A DNA stretch of 64,000 nt from Ga0077560 sp046330395 (GTDB lineage Bacteria > Actinomycetota > Thermoleophilia > Miltoncostaeales > Miltoncostaeaceae), in assembly GCA_046330395.1 (NCBI GenBank), contig JAXLSS010000014.1, forward strand, positions 17,981 to 81,980, written 5' to 3'. Of this stretch, positions 25,252 to 35,199 are shown one piece after another. A program made the translations under genes and the position numbers. Position 1 is the first letter of the stretch, and each line of letters begins with the position of its first letter. The notes under the pieces are model-generated. The model was not told the origin of the DNA. It worked only from the letters and a program-made list of their open reading frames with translations, and did not search any database.

Positions 25252-27312
25252 ATGCCGCCGTGGGCCCGCAAGCACGATCCGCCGGGGGCGCCCATCCGCG
25301 CACCCGCCATCGCCTACCCCAGGACCCTCGAGGACCTCATCCGGCTGTGCGCCACGCACGCCCCCGGTGAGGGCCTGCACGCCGCCGGCAGCCACTGGGC
25401 GCTGTCCACCGCGGCCCTCAGCGACCACACCTTCGTGGAGACCCACGATCCCGCCGGCCTGCGGGTGGGCATGGGACGCACGCTGCATGAGGTGATCCCC
25501 GGCTGCATGAACCCGGAGTTCGCGCACTGGATGGCCGGCCGCCATGTACCCGCCTTCGAGGACAACCTGGACGACCAGACCCCGTTGGTGGTGCACGTGG
25601 AGTCGGGCAAGCGCATCGCCCAGCTGTACGCGGAGCTGGACCAGAACGCCGAGGACGATCCCATGGGGCTGGCGCGTCGCCTGCGCACCGACCAGGGCAG
25701 CAGGGCGTACTACGGGCCGTGGGCCTTCCGCACGCTGGGCAGTGCCGGCGGCCAGACCGTGTTCGGCGCCCTCACCACCGGCACCCACGGCGGCGACTTC
25801 CGCGGTCCGCCCCTGGCCGATGACGTGCTGGCGGTGCACCTGGTGGCCGACGGCGGCCGGCACTACTGGATCGAGCCCGCGGTGCAGATCGAGGAGGCAC
25901 CCCAGCTCACCGACGACGAGGCCCTGGCCGACCTGTACGGGTCCGACCGATACGGGGGACCGGACAACTTCAGCATCGTGCGGGACGACGACCTGTTCCG
26001 GGCGGTGCTGGTGGCCGCCGGGCGCTTCGGGGTGGTGTACTCGCTGGTGCTGCGCGCCGTGCGCCAGTACATGCTGCACGAGGAGCGCCGGCTCAGCACC
26101 TGGCAGGACGTGCGCGGGCTCATTGCCGACCGGCACAGCGCGCTGTACGACACGCCGGCCCGGAACCGGTTCCTGCAGGTGGCCGTGTCGCTCACCCCGC
26201 ACGCCAACTTCACGCGCAACCTCTGCGGCGTCACGAAGCGCTGGAACGTGCCCTACGACTCGTCCACGGGCCCGCCCGCCGGGCGCGACGAGCGTGTCGG
26301 AGGGGTGGTGCGCGCGCCCACGCCCACGCGGCCCTGGCCGGTGTTCGCCAACGCCGGCACCACCCACCCCTTCTCGCCGGATCCCGACGACCCCCACAAG
26401 GGGGCGGCTCCCAACTTCCTGGAACGGGCGTGCGAGAACGCCGACTTCCTGGTGGGGGTCATCGACTCGACGATCACGGAGATCCGGAAGCTCATCGACG
26501 ACCACCAGGTGGCCGCGGGCGGGGCGCTGGCCGCCGTGGGCGCCGTCGGGGGGGCGGCGGGCCTGCTGGGCCTCATCCCGGCCCTGGCGCTGATCGTGCC
26601 CCTCCTGGAGGCCATCGCCCGGGCGCTCCGCTCCGGCGGGGACACCCGGTTCGGCCAGGCCATGAACGACACGCGCAACACGCTGCTCAACCTGCCCGAC
26701 CCCCAGCAGCGCGCCGCCGGGCTGCTGGCCTGGCAACTCATCGTGTTCGCGGCGTTCAAGGACCAGCAGTGCGACCTGGACTTCGAGGCCATCAGCTACG
26801 CGGTGATGGACCGCCACGACTACCTCGATCAGAGCTGCACGGTGAACGTGGACTCCATCGAGGTGTTCTTCCCGGCCGACGACCCCATGCTGCTGGCCTT
26901 CGTGGATGCCCTCATCGCGTTCGAGATCCGCCAGGAGCGTCAGGGGCGGGCGTTCGTGGGGTACGCGTCCCTGCGCTTCACCGGCCGCGGGGCGGCGCTG
27001 CTGTCGCCGTCGCGCTGGGAGCGCACCTGCGTGGTGGAGGTCTCGGGGCTGCGCGACGTGGAGGGCGTGACGGAGCTCATCGACTACGCCATCGCCCTCA
27101 GCCGCGACCGCAACTTCGGCGGGATCCTGCACTGGGGCCAGCGCAACGAGTCGGACGCTGCGGACATCGAGTACCGGTTCGGCGACCCCACCGACCCGGA
27201 CGGCGGCGACCTGGGCCGCTGGCGCCGCGCCCTGGCCGGCATCACCGATGACGGCCGGCTCAACGGCTTCAGCTCCGAGTTCACGCGGCGCACCGGGCTG
27301 GAGGAGGCCTGA
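25252..27312 (+). CDS. Large FAD-linked oxidase with a hydrophobic insert
   Basis: This 686-residue protein begins with a PCMH/VAO-type FAD domain: AYPRTLEDLIRLCATHAPGEGLHAAGSHWALSTAALSD, then TLGSAGGQTVFGALTTGTHGGDFRGPPLADDVLAVHLV. From about 415 to 470 it carries a strongly hydrophobic stretch (AAGGALAAVGAVGGAAGLLGLIPALALIVPLLEAIARAL), unusual for soluble VAO enzymes and possibly membrane-associating. The C-terminal part (SIEVFFPADDPMLLAFVDALIAFEIRQERQGRAFVGYASLRFTGRG) resembles the substrate domain of alditol/gulonolactone oxidases. The start with GGGGGAGG was preferred over 25231. The 126-residue partner follows directly. Confidence 0.75.
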   Translation: MPPWARKHDPPGAPIRAPAIAYPRTLEDLIRLCATHAPGEGLHAAGSHWALSTAALSDHTFVETHDPAGLRVGMGRTLHEVIPGCMNPEFAHWMAGRHVPAFEDNLDDQTPLVVHVESGKRIAQLYAELDQNAEDDPMGLARRLRTDQGSRAYYGPWAFRTLGSAGGQTVFGALTTGTHGGDFRGPPLADDVLAVHLVADGGRHYWIEPAVQIEEAPQLTDDEALADLYGSDRYGGPDNFSIVRDDDLFRAVLVAAGRFGVVYSLVLRAVRQYMLHEERRLSTWQDVRGLIADRHSALYDTPARNRFLQVAVSLTPHANFTRNLCGVTKRWNVPYDSSTGPPAGRDERVGGVVRAPTPTRPWPVFANAGTTHPFSPDPDDPHKGAAPNFLERACENADFLVGVIDSTITEIRKLIDDHQVAAGGALAAVGAVGGAAGLLGLIPALALIVPLLEAIARALRSGGDTRFGQAMNDTRNTLLNLPDPQQRAAGLLAWQLIVFAAFKDQQCDLDFEAISYAVMDRHDYLDQSCTVNVDSIEVFFPADDPMLLAFVDALIAFEIRQERQGRAFVGYASLRFTGRGAALLSPSRWERTCVVEVSGLRDVEGVTELIDYAIALSRDRNFGGILHWGQRNESDAADIEYRFGDPTDPDGGDLGRWRRALAGITDDGRLNGFSSEFTRRTGLEEA

Positions 27313-27313
27313 G

Positions 27314-27694
27314 ATGGAGGCGGTCACCTTCCACGGGCCCTGGACCATCCACGTGGTGGCGAACCCCGAGGCCAACGGGTGGTTCAACCTCACGGGCACC
27401 GATGCCGACGGCAGGCACTTCGGGCGCGTCAACACCACGATGAGGGTCGATGGGGACGGGTGGACACTCACCATGGAGGAGGAGCACCGTGACCACTGGC
27501 GGGAGGTGGTGGCGCACAGGAGCGCCCGGTTCGACCCGGACGACGGGCTGCAGATCACCCTGTGGGCGGACGATGCCGGCCCGCTCGACATGCGGCTGGT
27601 GCTGCGGTCCGAGGACACCACCGTGAACCCGCCGCCGCCCACCGACACCATCCCGCACGACTACACCTACCCCAAGGGCATCGTGGTGCGCTGA
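27314..27694 (+). CDS. Small beta-rich protein coupled to the FAD-linked oxidase
   Basis: This 126-residue protein starts 2 nt after the oxidase stop behind GAGGAGG, so it is cotranscribed. EAVTFHGPWTIHVVANPEANGWFNLTGTDADGRHFGRVNTTMRVDGDGWTLTMEEEHRDHWREVVAHRSARFDPDDGLQITLWADDAG suggests a beta-sandwich or barrel with many acidic residues. No signal peptide. No family recognised; an accessory or immunity-like partner of the oxidase is possible but unproven. Confidence 0.65.
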   Translation: MEAVTFHGPWTIHVVANPEANGWFNLTGTDADGRHFGRVNTTMRVDGDGWTLTMEEEHRDHWREVVAHRSARFDPDDGLQITLWADDAGPLDMRLVLRSEDTTVNPPPPTDTIPHDYTYPKGIVVR

Positions 27695-27861
27695 GCCATC
27701 CGGGCTGAGGGTGGCCGGGGGTGTTTTCCCGCAGCGCGCCCGCGGAGCGGCCGCGCGCGCACTTGCAGGTGGTCTCTCCTGATTTCCACATGAATCGGGG
27801 TGACAACCCACCCGCCGGTCCTTGATGATGCACACGTCTGCGAAATGGCGGGGGATCACCA

Positions 27862-30607
27862 TTGATCGTCGGGCGGGACGAGGAGTGGATCAGCGCTGTC
27901 GCACTGCTGGATCGTCTGGCGACGGGCCCGTGCGCCCTGTTCGTGGAGGGCGAGCCGGGGATCGGCAAGACCACCATCTTCGAGGCGCTGGTGGCGCGGG
28001 CCCGCGGCCTGGGCGTGCAGGTGCTGCGCTGCCGTCCCTCGCAGGCGCAGGTGCGGCTGCCGCACGCGGGTCTCATGGAGGTGCTGGACGGGATCGGCGC
28101 CGACCTCATCGACGACCTGCCGGGCCCGCAGCGGCGCGCCATGCGCATCGCCCTGCGCTGGGAGGATCCCGGACCCCTGGGGGCGGAGCCCCAGACGGTG
28201 GCCGCGGCCACCGGGTCGGTGTTCCAGCGCCTCGCCCGCGACCGCTGGCTGCTGCTGGCGGTGGACGATCTGCAATGGCTGGATGACGCGTCGGCCCAGG
28301 CGCTGGAGTACGCGGTGCGGCGCGTGGAGGGCGGCCACCTGGCCGTGCTGGGGGCGGCGCGCAGCGCCGAGGGGCGCGCCCGCGGCCCATGGAGCAGGCC
28401 GTCCCTCCCGACCGTGTGGAGCGCATGCTGCTGCGGGGGATGGACGAGCCGTCCATCCGCATGCTGCTGCGCCGGCGCCTGAGCCCCGACATCTCCCAGC
28501 AACTGGCCCGGCGCATCCACGGCGCCAGTCGCGGCAACCCGTTCCTGGCGCTGGAGATGGGCCGGACGGTGCTGGCGGAGGGCGTGCCCGCGGTGGGCGA
28601 GCGACTGCCCGTGCCCGAGGACGTCCGGGACATGGTGGCCCAGCGCGTGGCCGCGTTCCCCGCCAGCACGCGGCGGGCGTTGCTGCGGGCCGCCGCGGCC
28701 CCCACCGGCCGGTGCCCATCCCGGACGCCGCGGCCCTGCTGATCCCGCCGTGGCCGACATGGTGCGGGTCAGCGATCAGCGGGAGGTCACGTTCACCCAC
28801 CCGCTGTACGAGTCGGCCGTGTACGCGGGGACCCCGCTCACCCAGCGGCGGGCCATGCACGCGCTTCTCGCCGAGGAGGCGCCGGACCCCGAGGAGCGGG
28901 CCCGCCACCTGGCACTGGCCGCCGAGGGGCCCGGACGCGACCGCCGCAGATGCCCTGTCGCTGGCGGCGGCGGCGGCGCTGGTGCGCGGCGCCCTCAACG
29001 CCGCCGCCGAGCTGTCGGAGCTGGCGTGGCGGCTCACGCCCGCCGACCAGCCCGAGGTGGCCGCGGAGCGGGCGGTGGCGATGGTGGAGCACCACGGGCG
29101 CACCGGGCTCACCGGAGAGGTCGATCGCGCCGCCGCGGAGGTGCTGCCGGGCCTGCGGGGGATGCCGCGCGGTCGGGTGCTCCGCGCGGTGGGCGAGGCG
29201 CACATCTGGGGTGGCCCGCCGCTGGAGGCCGTCCCCAGCCTGCAGCGCGCGCTGATCGACCTGGACGGCGACGACGCCGCGGCGGCCGGCACCCACATGT
29301 CGCTGGCGTTCGTGATCTCACAGACGGGCAACGACCCGGTGGCCGTGTTGCGTCACGCCACGCTGGCGCTGGAGGCCGCCGAGCGCGCCGGCCCGGGCGG
29401 GCCGCTGTCGGAGGCCCTCGCCGTGCACGCCATCGTGGGCTGGCTCATCGGCGACGGCATCGACGAGGCGGCGTTCACGCTCGCCGTGGAACTGCACGAT
29501 CAGCGGCGACCCGTGCCGCCCCAGCTGCACCCCAGAACGCTGTGGGCGGTGGTCACCGGGGGCGCCGGTGCCCTCGACGAGGCCCTCCGGGCGCTCTTCG
29601 AGCTGATGGAGACCGCCCGCGTGGAGGGCACCATCGGCGGGATCCCGTTCCTGGGCCTCCACGCCGTGGGGTTCCTGGTGCGGCGGGGACGCATCGAGGA
29701 GGCGCGCGCCCTGCATTCCGAACTCGAGGCCATCGCCACCGAGCTGGGCGGCAGCTTCCCCCTGATGGCCGCGCTGGCCGGCGCATCCGCCGTGTTCGCG
29801 CACACCGGGGACGTGCAGAAGGCGCGTGAGGCGGCGCGGAGCGCCCTTGCGGTGGCGGCGGAGGAGCTGGTGGGGTTCGCGCTGATGTGGGTGCTGGGGC
29901 CGGCCGCCGGCATGGAGCTGGCGCTGGGCAACCATGCGGCCACCCTCGAGCTCCTCGGGCCGGTGCTCCACTCGGCCCCGTCGGAGTACGCCCCCGACCC
30001 GGCCGCCCGGTTCGTGGTGCCCGACGCCATCGAGGCCCTCATCCAGGACGGGCGCAACCGGGAGGCGCAGGACCTGCTGGACCCCTACCAGCGGCAGTCG
30101 GCCGACCTGGGACGCGGCTGGACGCTGGGCGCCTCACTGCGCTGCCGGGCGCTGCTGGCGGCCGCCGAGGGCGACCTGGACACGGCGGGCCGGCACGCGG
30201 CGGCCGCGGTGACCCTGCTGGAGGCCGAGCAGTTCCCGGTGGAGCTGGGTCGCGCCCACCTGGCGGTGGGGCAGGTGGCGCGCCGCCAGCGCAAGCGGGG
30301 CGCGGCGCGGGCGGCGTTCACCACCGCGGCCGGCCTGTTCGCCGACGTCGGTGCGGTGCTGTGGGAGCGCCGCGCCCGCGAGGAGCTCGACCGCTCCTGG
30401 AGCGCGCGCCGCGACCGGGAGGACCTCACCGACGCGGAGCTGCGCGTGGCCCGGCTGGTGGTGCAGGGGCTCACCAACCCGGAGGTGGCGGCCCGCCTGT
30501 TCGTGAGCCGGCGTACCGTGGAGGCCACCCTGTCGCGAACCTACCGAAAGCTGGGTGTGCGCTCCCGCACGGAGCTCGCGCGGGCCATGGGGGAGCTGGA
30601 CTCCTAG
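27862..30607 (+). pseudogene. LuxR-family ATPase regulator (LAL type), four apparent frame breaks
   Basis: The full protein would be about 910 residues. From TTG 27862, MIVGRDEEW...CALFVEGEPGIGKTTIFEALVARA is the Walker A AAA-like domain, with Walker B LLLAVDDLQWLDDAS. Frame changes occur near 28387, 28710, 28747 and 28931; joining the pieces gives one continuous LAL protein. From 28933 to 30607 the frame is intact, covering TPR-like helical repeats and a C-terminal LuxR helix-turn-helix (DLTDAELRVARLVVQGLTNPEVAARLFVSRRTVEATLSRTYRKLGVRSRTELARAM). Breaks lie in or beside short G/C runs. Likely an ATP-dependent activator; target unknown. Confidence 0.75.
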
Positions 30608-30799
30608 GCGCACACCCCCAGCGTGGCGGGGGGATTGGGCATGTGGAGCACACGGTTTCACCGCGGAGTTTGGTGAGGGATATTCCGGGCACGGGTCCGG
30701 GTGGCGTCGTGCGCGGCCATCGCGTGCGCCGGTCCTCTGCTGCGGATCCGTGTGTCAACGATGACGGCGGGCACACCTGAGCCAGGGGGAGGGACCCGG

Positions 30800-31360
30800 A
30801 TGGACGCCGCACGCACCGCCAGTTTCACCGTCCACAACCGCGCCGACGCAGACCTCATCGTGGGGCGCACCCGCATCGCCGAGGGGGTCTGGTCGCATCT
30901 GGAGCCGCGACCCGCGCACATCCCCAGGGGCTGCACCGTGACGTTCAACGCGGTGTCCGAGGAGATCTTCGGCGGCACGGAGGGGTGGATCGACTACCAG
31001 ATCCCCGGGCGCCGGGGGACCTTCCACTTCTCGTGGCGGGTGCCGTTCCAGGGCGACGCCACCATCGGGGTGTGGCAGCCCGCCGGGTACCGCCTGCTCA
31101 CCCAGACCACGCTGCGCGCCGGGGAGCGCGACGTGTGGGACACCTCCGGTGAGGTGATCTCCCTGGACGTCATCATCGAGGGTGGCGGCGCCCGCGCCGT
31201 GGGGCTGCGCTCCAGCGCGGGCGAGGAGTGGCCCGACGACGACGACGGCTGCGCGGGGGACCCGCTGGGCCCCAGGTGGGAGCAGTACCAGCGGGCGCGC
31301 GGCCGTTACCTGTCGCGGTTCGCGGGTACCGCCGACGTGCTCTACCCACCCGACTCCTGA
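30800..31360 (+). CDS. Beta-sandwich protein, possibly aegerolysin-like
   Basis: This 186-residue protein has no signal peptide. ARTASFTVHNRADADLIVGRTRIAEGVWSHLEPRPAHIPRGCTVTFNAVSEEIFGGTEGWIDYQIPGRRGTFHFSWRVPFQGDATIGVWQPAGY has the strand order and FxWxVPFxG segment reminiscent of aegerolysins and related lipid-binding beta-sandwich proteins. The C-terminus adds SAGEEWPDDDDGCAGDPLGPRWEQYQRARGRYLSRF. ATG 30800 follows GGGGGAGGG. The assignment is tentative, and a plain structural role cannot be excluded. Confidence 0.45.
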   Translation: MDAARTASFTVHNRADADLIVGRTRIAEGVWSHLEPRPAHIPRGCTVTFNAVSEEIFGGTEGWIDYQIPGRRGTFHFSWRVPFQGDATIGVWQPAGYRLLTQTTLRAGERDVWDTSGEVISLDVIIEGGGARAVGLRSSAGEEWPDDDDGCAGDPLGPRWEQYQRARGRYLSRFAGTADVLYPPDS

Positions 31361-31472
31361 CGCTCCACTCCGGGAGCTCGGAACCCGCGGGAGGCCATCG
31401 GTGAGGCACCCACCGGTGGCCGTCCCGCACTCTGCACGCGCCGTGCGGCGCACCCAACCCCCAGGAGGAATC

Positions 31473-31874
31473 ATGGCCCTGCAGGAGTTCATCGACGCCT
31501 GGAACACCCGCGACCCCGCGGTGATCGCCGCCCTGTACGCCCCGGACGGCGTGCGCCACCAGTTCGCGCTGCCGGAGGCACGGCTGGAGGGCCGGGACGC
31601 CGTGCAGCAGGGGGTGGGCACGGTCACCCACGCCGCGCCGGACTGCGTGCTCAGCACGCGCTCCCAGGCCGACCTGGGCGACGGCCGGCTGCTGTGGGAG
31701 TGGACGTTCACCGGCACGTTGCAGAACGACTTCCCAGGGCTGCCCGCCAACGGCGGTCCGCTGCACCTGCAGGGCATCAGCGTGCTCACCTTCGACGCCG
31801 AGGGGCTCATCACCCTGGAGAACGTCTACTGGGACACCGCCACGCTGATGGCGCAGGCGGGGATGCTGGGCTAG
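31473..31874 (+). CDS. SnoaL-like polyketide-cyclase-fold protein
   Basis: This 133-residue protein is of the NTF2/SnoaL fold. EFIDAWNTRDPAVIAALYAPDGVRHQFALPEARLEGRDAVQQGVGTV, RLLWEWTFTGTL and LHLQGISVLTFDAEGLITLENVYWDTATLMAQAGML are the family's standard sequence blocks. Such proteins bind or isomerise small hydrophobic molecules. AGGAGGAATC before the ATG is a near-perfect ribosome binding site. The 212-bp stretch after its stop (31875-32086) shows no gene and no clear element. Confidence 0.85.
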   Translation: MALQEFIDAWNTRDPAVIAALYAPDGVRHQFALPEARLEGRDAVQQGVGTVTHAAPDCVLSTRSQADLGDGRLLWEWTFTGTLQNDFPGLPANGGPLHLQGISVLTFDAEGLITLENVYWDTATLMAQAGMLG

Positions 31875-32086
31875 AAGGGCGCGGAACGATCGCCGGGTGC
31901 GGCCTGGATGACCGGCACCCGGCACGCGCGCGCGGCGGGCTGCGCGACGAGCCGGCTGATGATCATCCGGACCGCACCCGGTGAATGACCCGACGCTAGT
32001 TCTGTGTGGCGGTGGCGGTCATCCGTGAGATCCACACGCTCACTCGCCGGGTGCGCCGCGTCGCGGCGCACCCGGCGCAGGGCGGG

Positions 32087-33499
32087 CTACGCGCGCCTGG
32101 TGGGTCCGGCGAGCGGGGTGAGGGCGGCGGTCCCGGCGAACCGTGCGGAGATCCGGGCACCGGAGGCGCCGCGCAGGCGGGCCGAGTAGGCGCAGGCGCC
32201 CCTCTTGGCGGCCAGCTTGGCGCGCACCAACCTGGCGCTGCGCCCGCGGCGCACCGTGAGGCGCACCACGCCGGCGCAGGTGGCGCCGGACGGCAGCTTG
32301 AGGGCGCCGCTCACCGTCACCGCGCCGCCCAGGTGCACCACCGACAGGGTGAGCCCGCGCGGCGTCCGGCGCGACCCGCCGCCGGTCTGCCCGCCGGTGG
32401 TCTGCCCGCCCGTGCCGGTGACGTTCACCGAGAACTGGCGCACGTCGGACACGTTGCCCGCCTTGTCCTTCACCACCATCTGCCCGGTGAACGTGCCGGC
32501 CTTGGCGAACGTGTGGGTGACCTGCCCGCCGGTCACCACCGGGGTGCCGTCCTTGAAGTCCCAGGCGGTGGATGCCGCGTCCACCCCGGATGCCGCGGCG
32601 CCCGGATCGGTGGAGGAGGCCGAGTTGAAGGTGACGCTGCCGCCCTGCGGCACCGTGGCGGTGGCGGGGGTGACGATCCCCGTGGGCTTCTGGGTGTCCA
32701 GGACGATGCTGTCCGTGACCGACGCCGACTCGTTCCCCTCGATCGTCTGCGGACCGAACACGTGCAGGCAGAGCAGGCCGGTGCACGGGGCGACGATCGT
32801 GCGGGCGGCATCGCCGAACTTCACGCCCACCACCTTCACTCCGTCCCCGGAGGGCAGGGTCGCGGTCCCGGCGGTGGTGAAGGCCTGCGCGCATCCGCTG
32901 GTGTCCGCACCGTTGAGGAAGATCAGCGAACACGGGTAGGTGCCGTTGCCGTCGACGTCCACCGCGAACTGGTTCACGCCGGCCGCGGAGTTGGGGATGC
33001 CGCTCACCAGCGGGTCGGAGGCGGTCATGTTGAGCGTGACCTCAGGCTTGTTGGTGAAGGCGGCGCCACCGTTGACCACCATGGTGCCGCTGGGCGGCGT
33101 GGCGTCGACGCGCGTGCTGCCGGCAGAGTTGAGCACGCCGATGGGGTTCTGTGCGAAACATGATGACGTCGCGATGCAGGCGGCGATCTCCACGTTGTAC
33201 GGGTGACCGTCAACCAGGCCCAGATCGATGGTGGAGGCCGTGGACGTCACCGCCGGCTGGAGCACGCCGCTGGTGCTGGTGTCGACGACGCGGAGATCCT
33301 GCCGGTCGTTGCCGCCCGGGGGGCTGAACGTGGCGGGGAGCCAGTTGAGCTTCACGGTCGCGCCGCCGCCACCAGTGGGCGTCCCCTTCGAGTAGGCCGG
33401 GAGCTGAAGCTCCCCTGAGATGATGGCGGCTCCGGCCGGGGCGGCCATGGCGAGCACGCCGGGGATGGTGATGAGCAGCGCGCGCATCGACCTGGTCAT
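32087..33499 (-). CDS. Secreted PKD-domain protein, paralogue 2 of a tandem pair
   Basis: This 470-residue exported protein has signal peptide MRALLITIPGVLAMAAPAGAA. A beta-sandwich N-terminus is followed by a bacterial Ig-like segment (TRVDATPPSGTMVVNGGAAFTNKPEVTLNMTASDP). Next comes a PKD domain (QGGSVTFNSASSTDPGAAASGVDAASTAWDFKDGTPVVTGGQVTHTFAKAGTFTGQMVVKDKAGN). A Gly/Thr linker and a basic C-terminal domain (LTLSVVHLGGAVTVSGALKLPSGATCAGVVRLTVRRG...) end it. It is closely related to 33611-35059, with near-identical PKD sequence. An extracellular adhesive role is likely; no catalytic motif is seen. Confidence 0.75.
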   Translation of the reverse strand: MTRSMRALLITIPGVLAMAAPAGAAIISGELQLPAYSKGTPTGGGGATVKLNWLPATFSPPGGNDRQDLRVVDTSTSGVLQPAVTSTASTIDLGLVDGHPYNVEIAACIATSSCFAQNPIGVLNSAGSTRVDATPPSGTMVVNGGAAFTNKPEVTLNMTASDPLVSGIPNSAAGVNQFAVDVDGNGTYPCSLIFLNGADTSGCAQAFTTAGTATLPSGDGVKVVGVKFGDAARTIVAPCTGLLCLHVFGPQTIEGNESASVTDSIVLDTQKPTGIVTPATATVPQGGSVTFNSASSTDPGAAASGVDAASTAWDFKDGTPVVTGGQVTHTFAKAGTFTGQMVVKDKAGNVSDVRQFSVNVTGTGGQTTGGQTGGGSRRTPRGLTLSVVHLGGAVTVSGALKLPSGATCAGVVRLTVRRGRSARLVRAKLAAKRGACAYSARLRGASGARISARFAGTAALTPLAGPTRRA

Positions 33500-33610
33500 A
33501 TGTGAGGCGTCCTTCCGCTGGGTGGGCTGTTGTGGGACGAGCGGAGGGGGCGGTGAGGAAATACATCCTCAACCCGGCCCCGCCGCCCTGTCCAGCCCCC
33601 GTCGCGGGCG

Positions 33611-35059
33611 CTACACGCGCCTGGTGGGACCCCCCAGCGGGGTGAGGGCCCTGGTTCCGGCGAACCGGGCCGACACCCGGGCGCCGGTGACGCCGCGCAG
33701 GCGCACCGAGTACACGCATTGCCCCTTCCTGAGTGCCAGCCTGGCGCCGATCACCCTGGTGGTGTGACCGCGGCGCACGGTGAGGCGCACCACACCGGCG
33801 CACAGGGCGCCTGAGGGGAGTTTGAGGGTGCCGCCCGCCCGCACGGTCGTGCCGACGGCCGTGAGCGTCAGCGTGAGGCCCCGGGGTGTCCTGCGCGTGG
33901 TGTCGCCGGCCGTCTGCCCGCCGCCGCCCTGGCCCGTGCCGTCGATGGTCTGGCCGCCGCCCCCGCCGGCCGGGGCGGGCGTCACCACCACGGTGAACTC
34001 GCTCGCGTCTGAGGCGTTGCCCGCCCTGTCCTTCACCACCATCTGCCCGGTGAAGGTGCCGGCCTTGGCGAACGTGTGGGTGACCTGCCCGCCGGTCTCC
34101 ACCGGGGTGCCGTCCTTGAAGTCCCATGTGGTGCCGGCCGCCTCGACCCCGGACGGGAGGGCACCCGGGTCGGTGGAGGCTGACGAGTTGAGGGTGGCGG
34201 TCCCGCCCTGTGGCACGGTGATGGTGCCCGGCGTGGCCTGCGCCACCGGCCGGGTGGTGTCCAGCACGATCGAATCGGTGACCGGGAGCGACTGGTTGCC
34301 CCGGATGGACAGGTCCAGCGACTGGCAGGGGATGGTCGCGCAGGGCAGGCCGACGGTGCGTGCGGCGTCGCCGAACTCCACCCCCAGGGTCTTCGCGCCG
34401 TCACCGGCGGGGAGCACGGCGGTTCCCGACGTGGTGAACGGCCGCCCGCAGCCGGAGTTGTCCACGATGCCGCCCATGATGTCGCTGGTGCACACGAACG
34501 AGCCGTTGCCGTCGATGTCCACGGCGTACTCGTCCACCCCGGCCGCCGACCCCGGCACGCCGCCGATGAGCGGGTCGGTGGCGGTCATGTCCAGGGTGAC
34601 GTTCCGACTGTTGGTGTACGGGGCGCCACCGTTGATCACCATCGTGCCCGTGGGCCGGGTGTCGTCGATGCGGGAGCTGCCGGCGACGATGGACGCCGCG
34701 CCCGGAGCCTGGGAAAAGCAGGATGAGGGGGCGGTGCACGCCGCCACGGACACGCTGTAGGCGTCGCCGTTCTGAAACGTGTCGGTCACGAACGATTCCG
34801 TCGTGAGCGGGCCGAAGTTGACGGGTGCGGCGTCCCCGTGCTGCACCCGGACGTCCTCGTGGTTCTGGGCGCTGACGGTGGAGAACTCCGCCGGCTGCCA
34901 CAGGATCTTCACCTGCATGCTGCCGTTCGGGAGCGGCTTGCCCTGCGTGTAGGTGGGCAGCGCGATGTCCGGGCCGGTGCTGACCGCGGCCCCCGCCGGG
35001 ACGGCGGCGGCGAGCGTGCCGGCGACGGTCAGCAGGAGGGCGCGCAGGGGGCGGGTCAT
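33611..35059 (-). CDS. Secreted PKD-domain protein, paralogue 1 of a tandem pair
   Basis: This 482-residue exported protein has signal peptide MTRPLRALLLTVAGTLAAAVPAGAA. Domain order equals its downstream paralogue: N-terminal sandwich, SRIDDTRPTGTMVINGGAPYTNSRNVTLDMTATDP, PKD domain (GGTATLNSSASTDPGALPSGVEAAGTTWDFKDGTPVETGGQVTHTFAKAGTFTGQMVVKDRAGN), a longer Gly/Gln/Thr linker, and the basic C-terminal domain (LTLTLTAVGTTVRAGGTLKLPSGALCAGVVRLTVRRGHTTRV). ATG 35059 was chosen over 35101 for the signal peptide. About 110 bp separate the two genes. Confidence 0.75.
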   Translation of the reverse strand: MTRPLRALLLTVAGTLAAAVPAGAAVSTGPDIALPTYTQGKPLPNGSMQVKILWQPAEFSTVSAQNHEDVRVQHGDAAPVNFGPLTTESFVTDTFQNGDAYSVSVAACTAPSSCFSQAPGAASIVAGSSRIDDTRPTGTMVINGGAPYTNSRNVTLDMTATDPLIGGVPGSAAGVDEYAVDIDGNGSFVCTSDIMGGIVDNSGCGRPFTTSGTAVLPAGDGAKTLGVEFGDAARTVGLPCATIPCQSLDLSIRGNQSLPVTDSIVLDTTRPVAQATPGTITVPQGGTATLNSSASTDPGALPSGVEAAGTTWDFKDGTPVETGGQVTHTFAKAGTFTGQMVVKDRAGNASDASEFTVVVTPAPAGGGGGQTIDGTGQGGGGQTAGDTTRRTPRGLTLTLTAVGTTVRAGGTLKLPSGALCAGVVRLTVRRGHTTRVIGARLALRKGQCVYSVRLRGVTGARVSARFAGTRALTPLGGPTRRV

Positions 35060-35199
35060 CCTCGGGTGATCCTCTTCTTCAGGAAGTTGCGTTCTCGACA
35101 CAAGAACGTACTCGGGCGGCGAAGGTTACGACCATCCGGGCGTAACCGCGAAAACGTACCGCGCCGTAGGGTTGGGCGGTCACCCACCGGAGGAACAGC

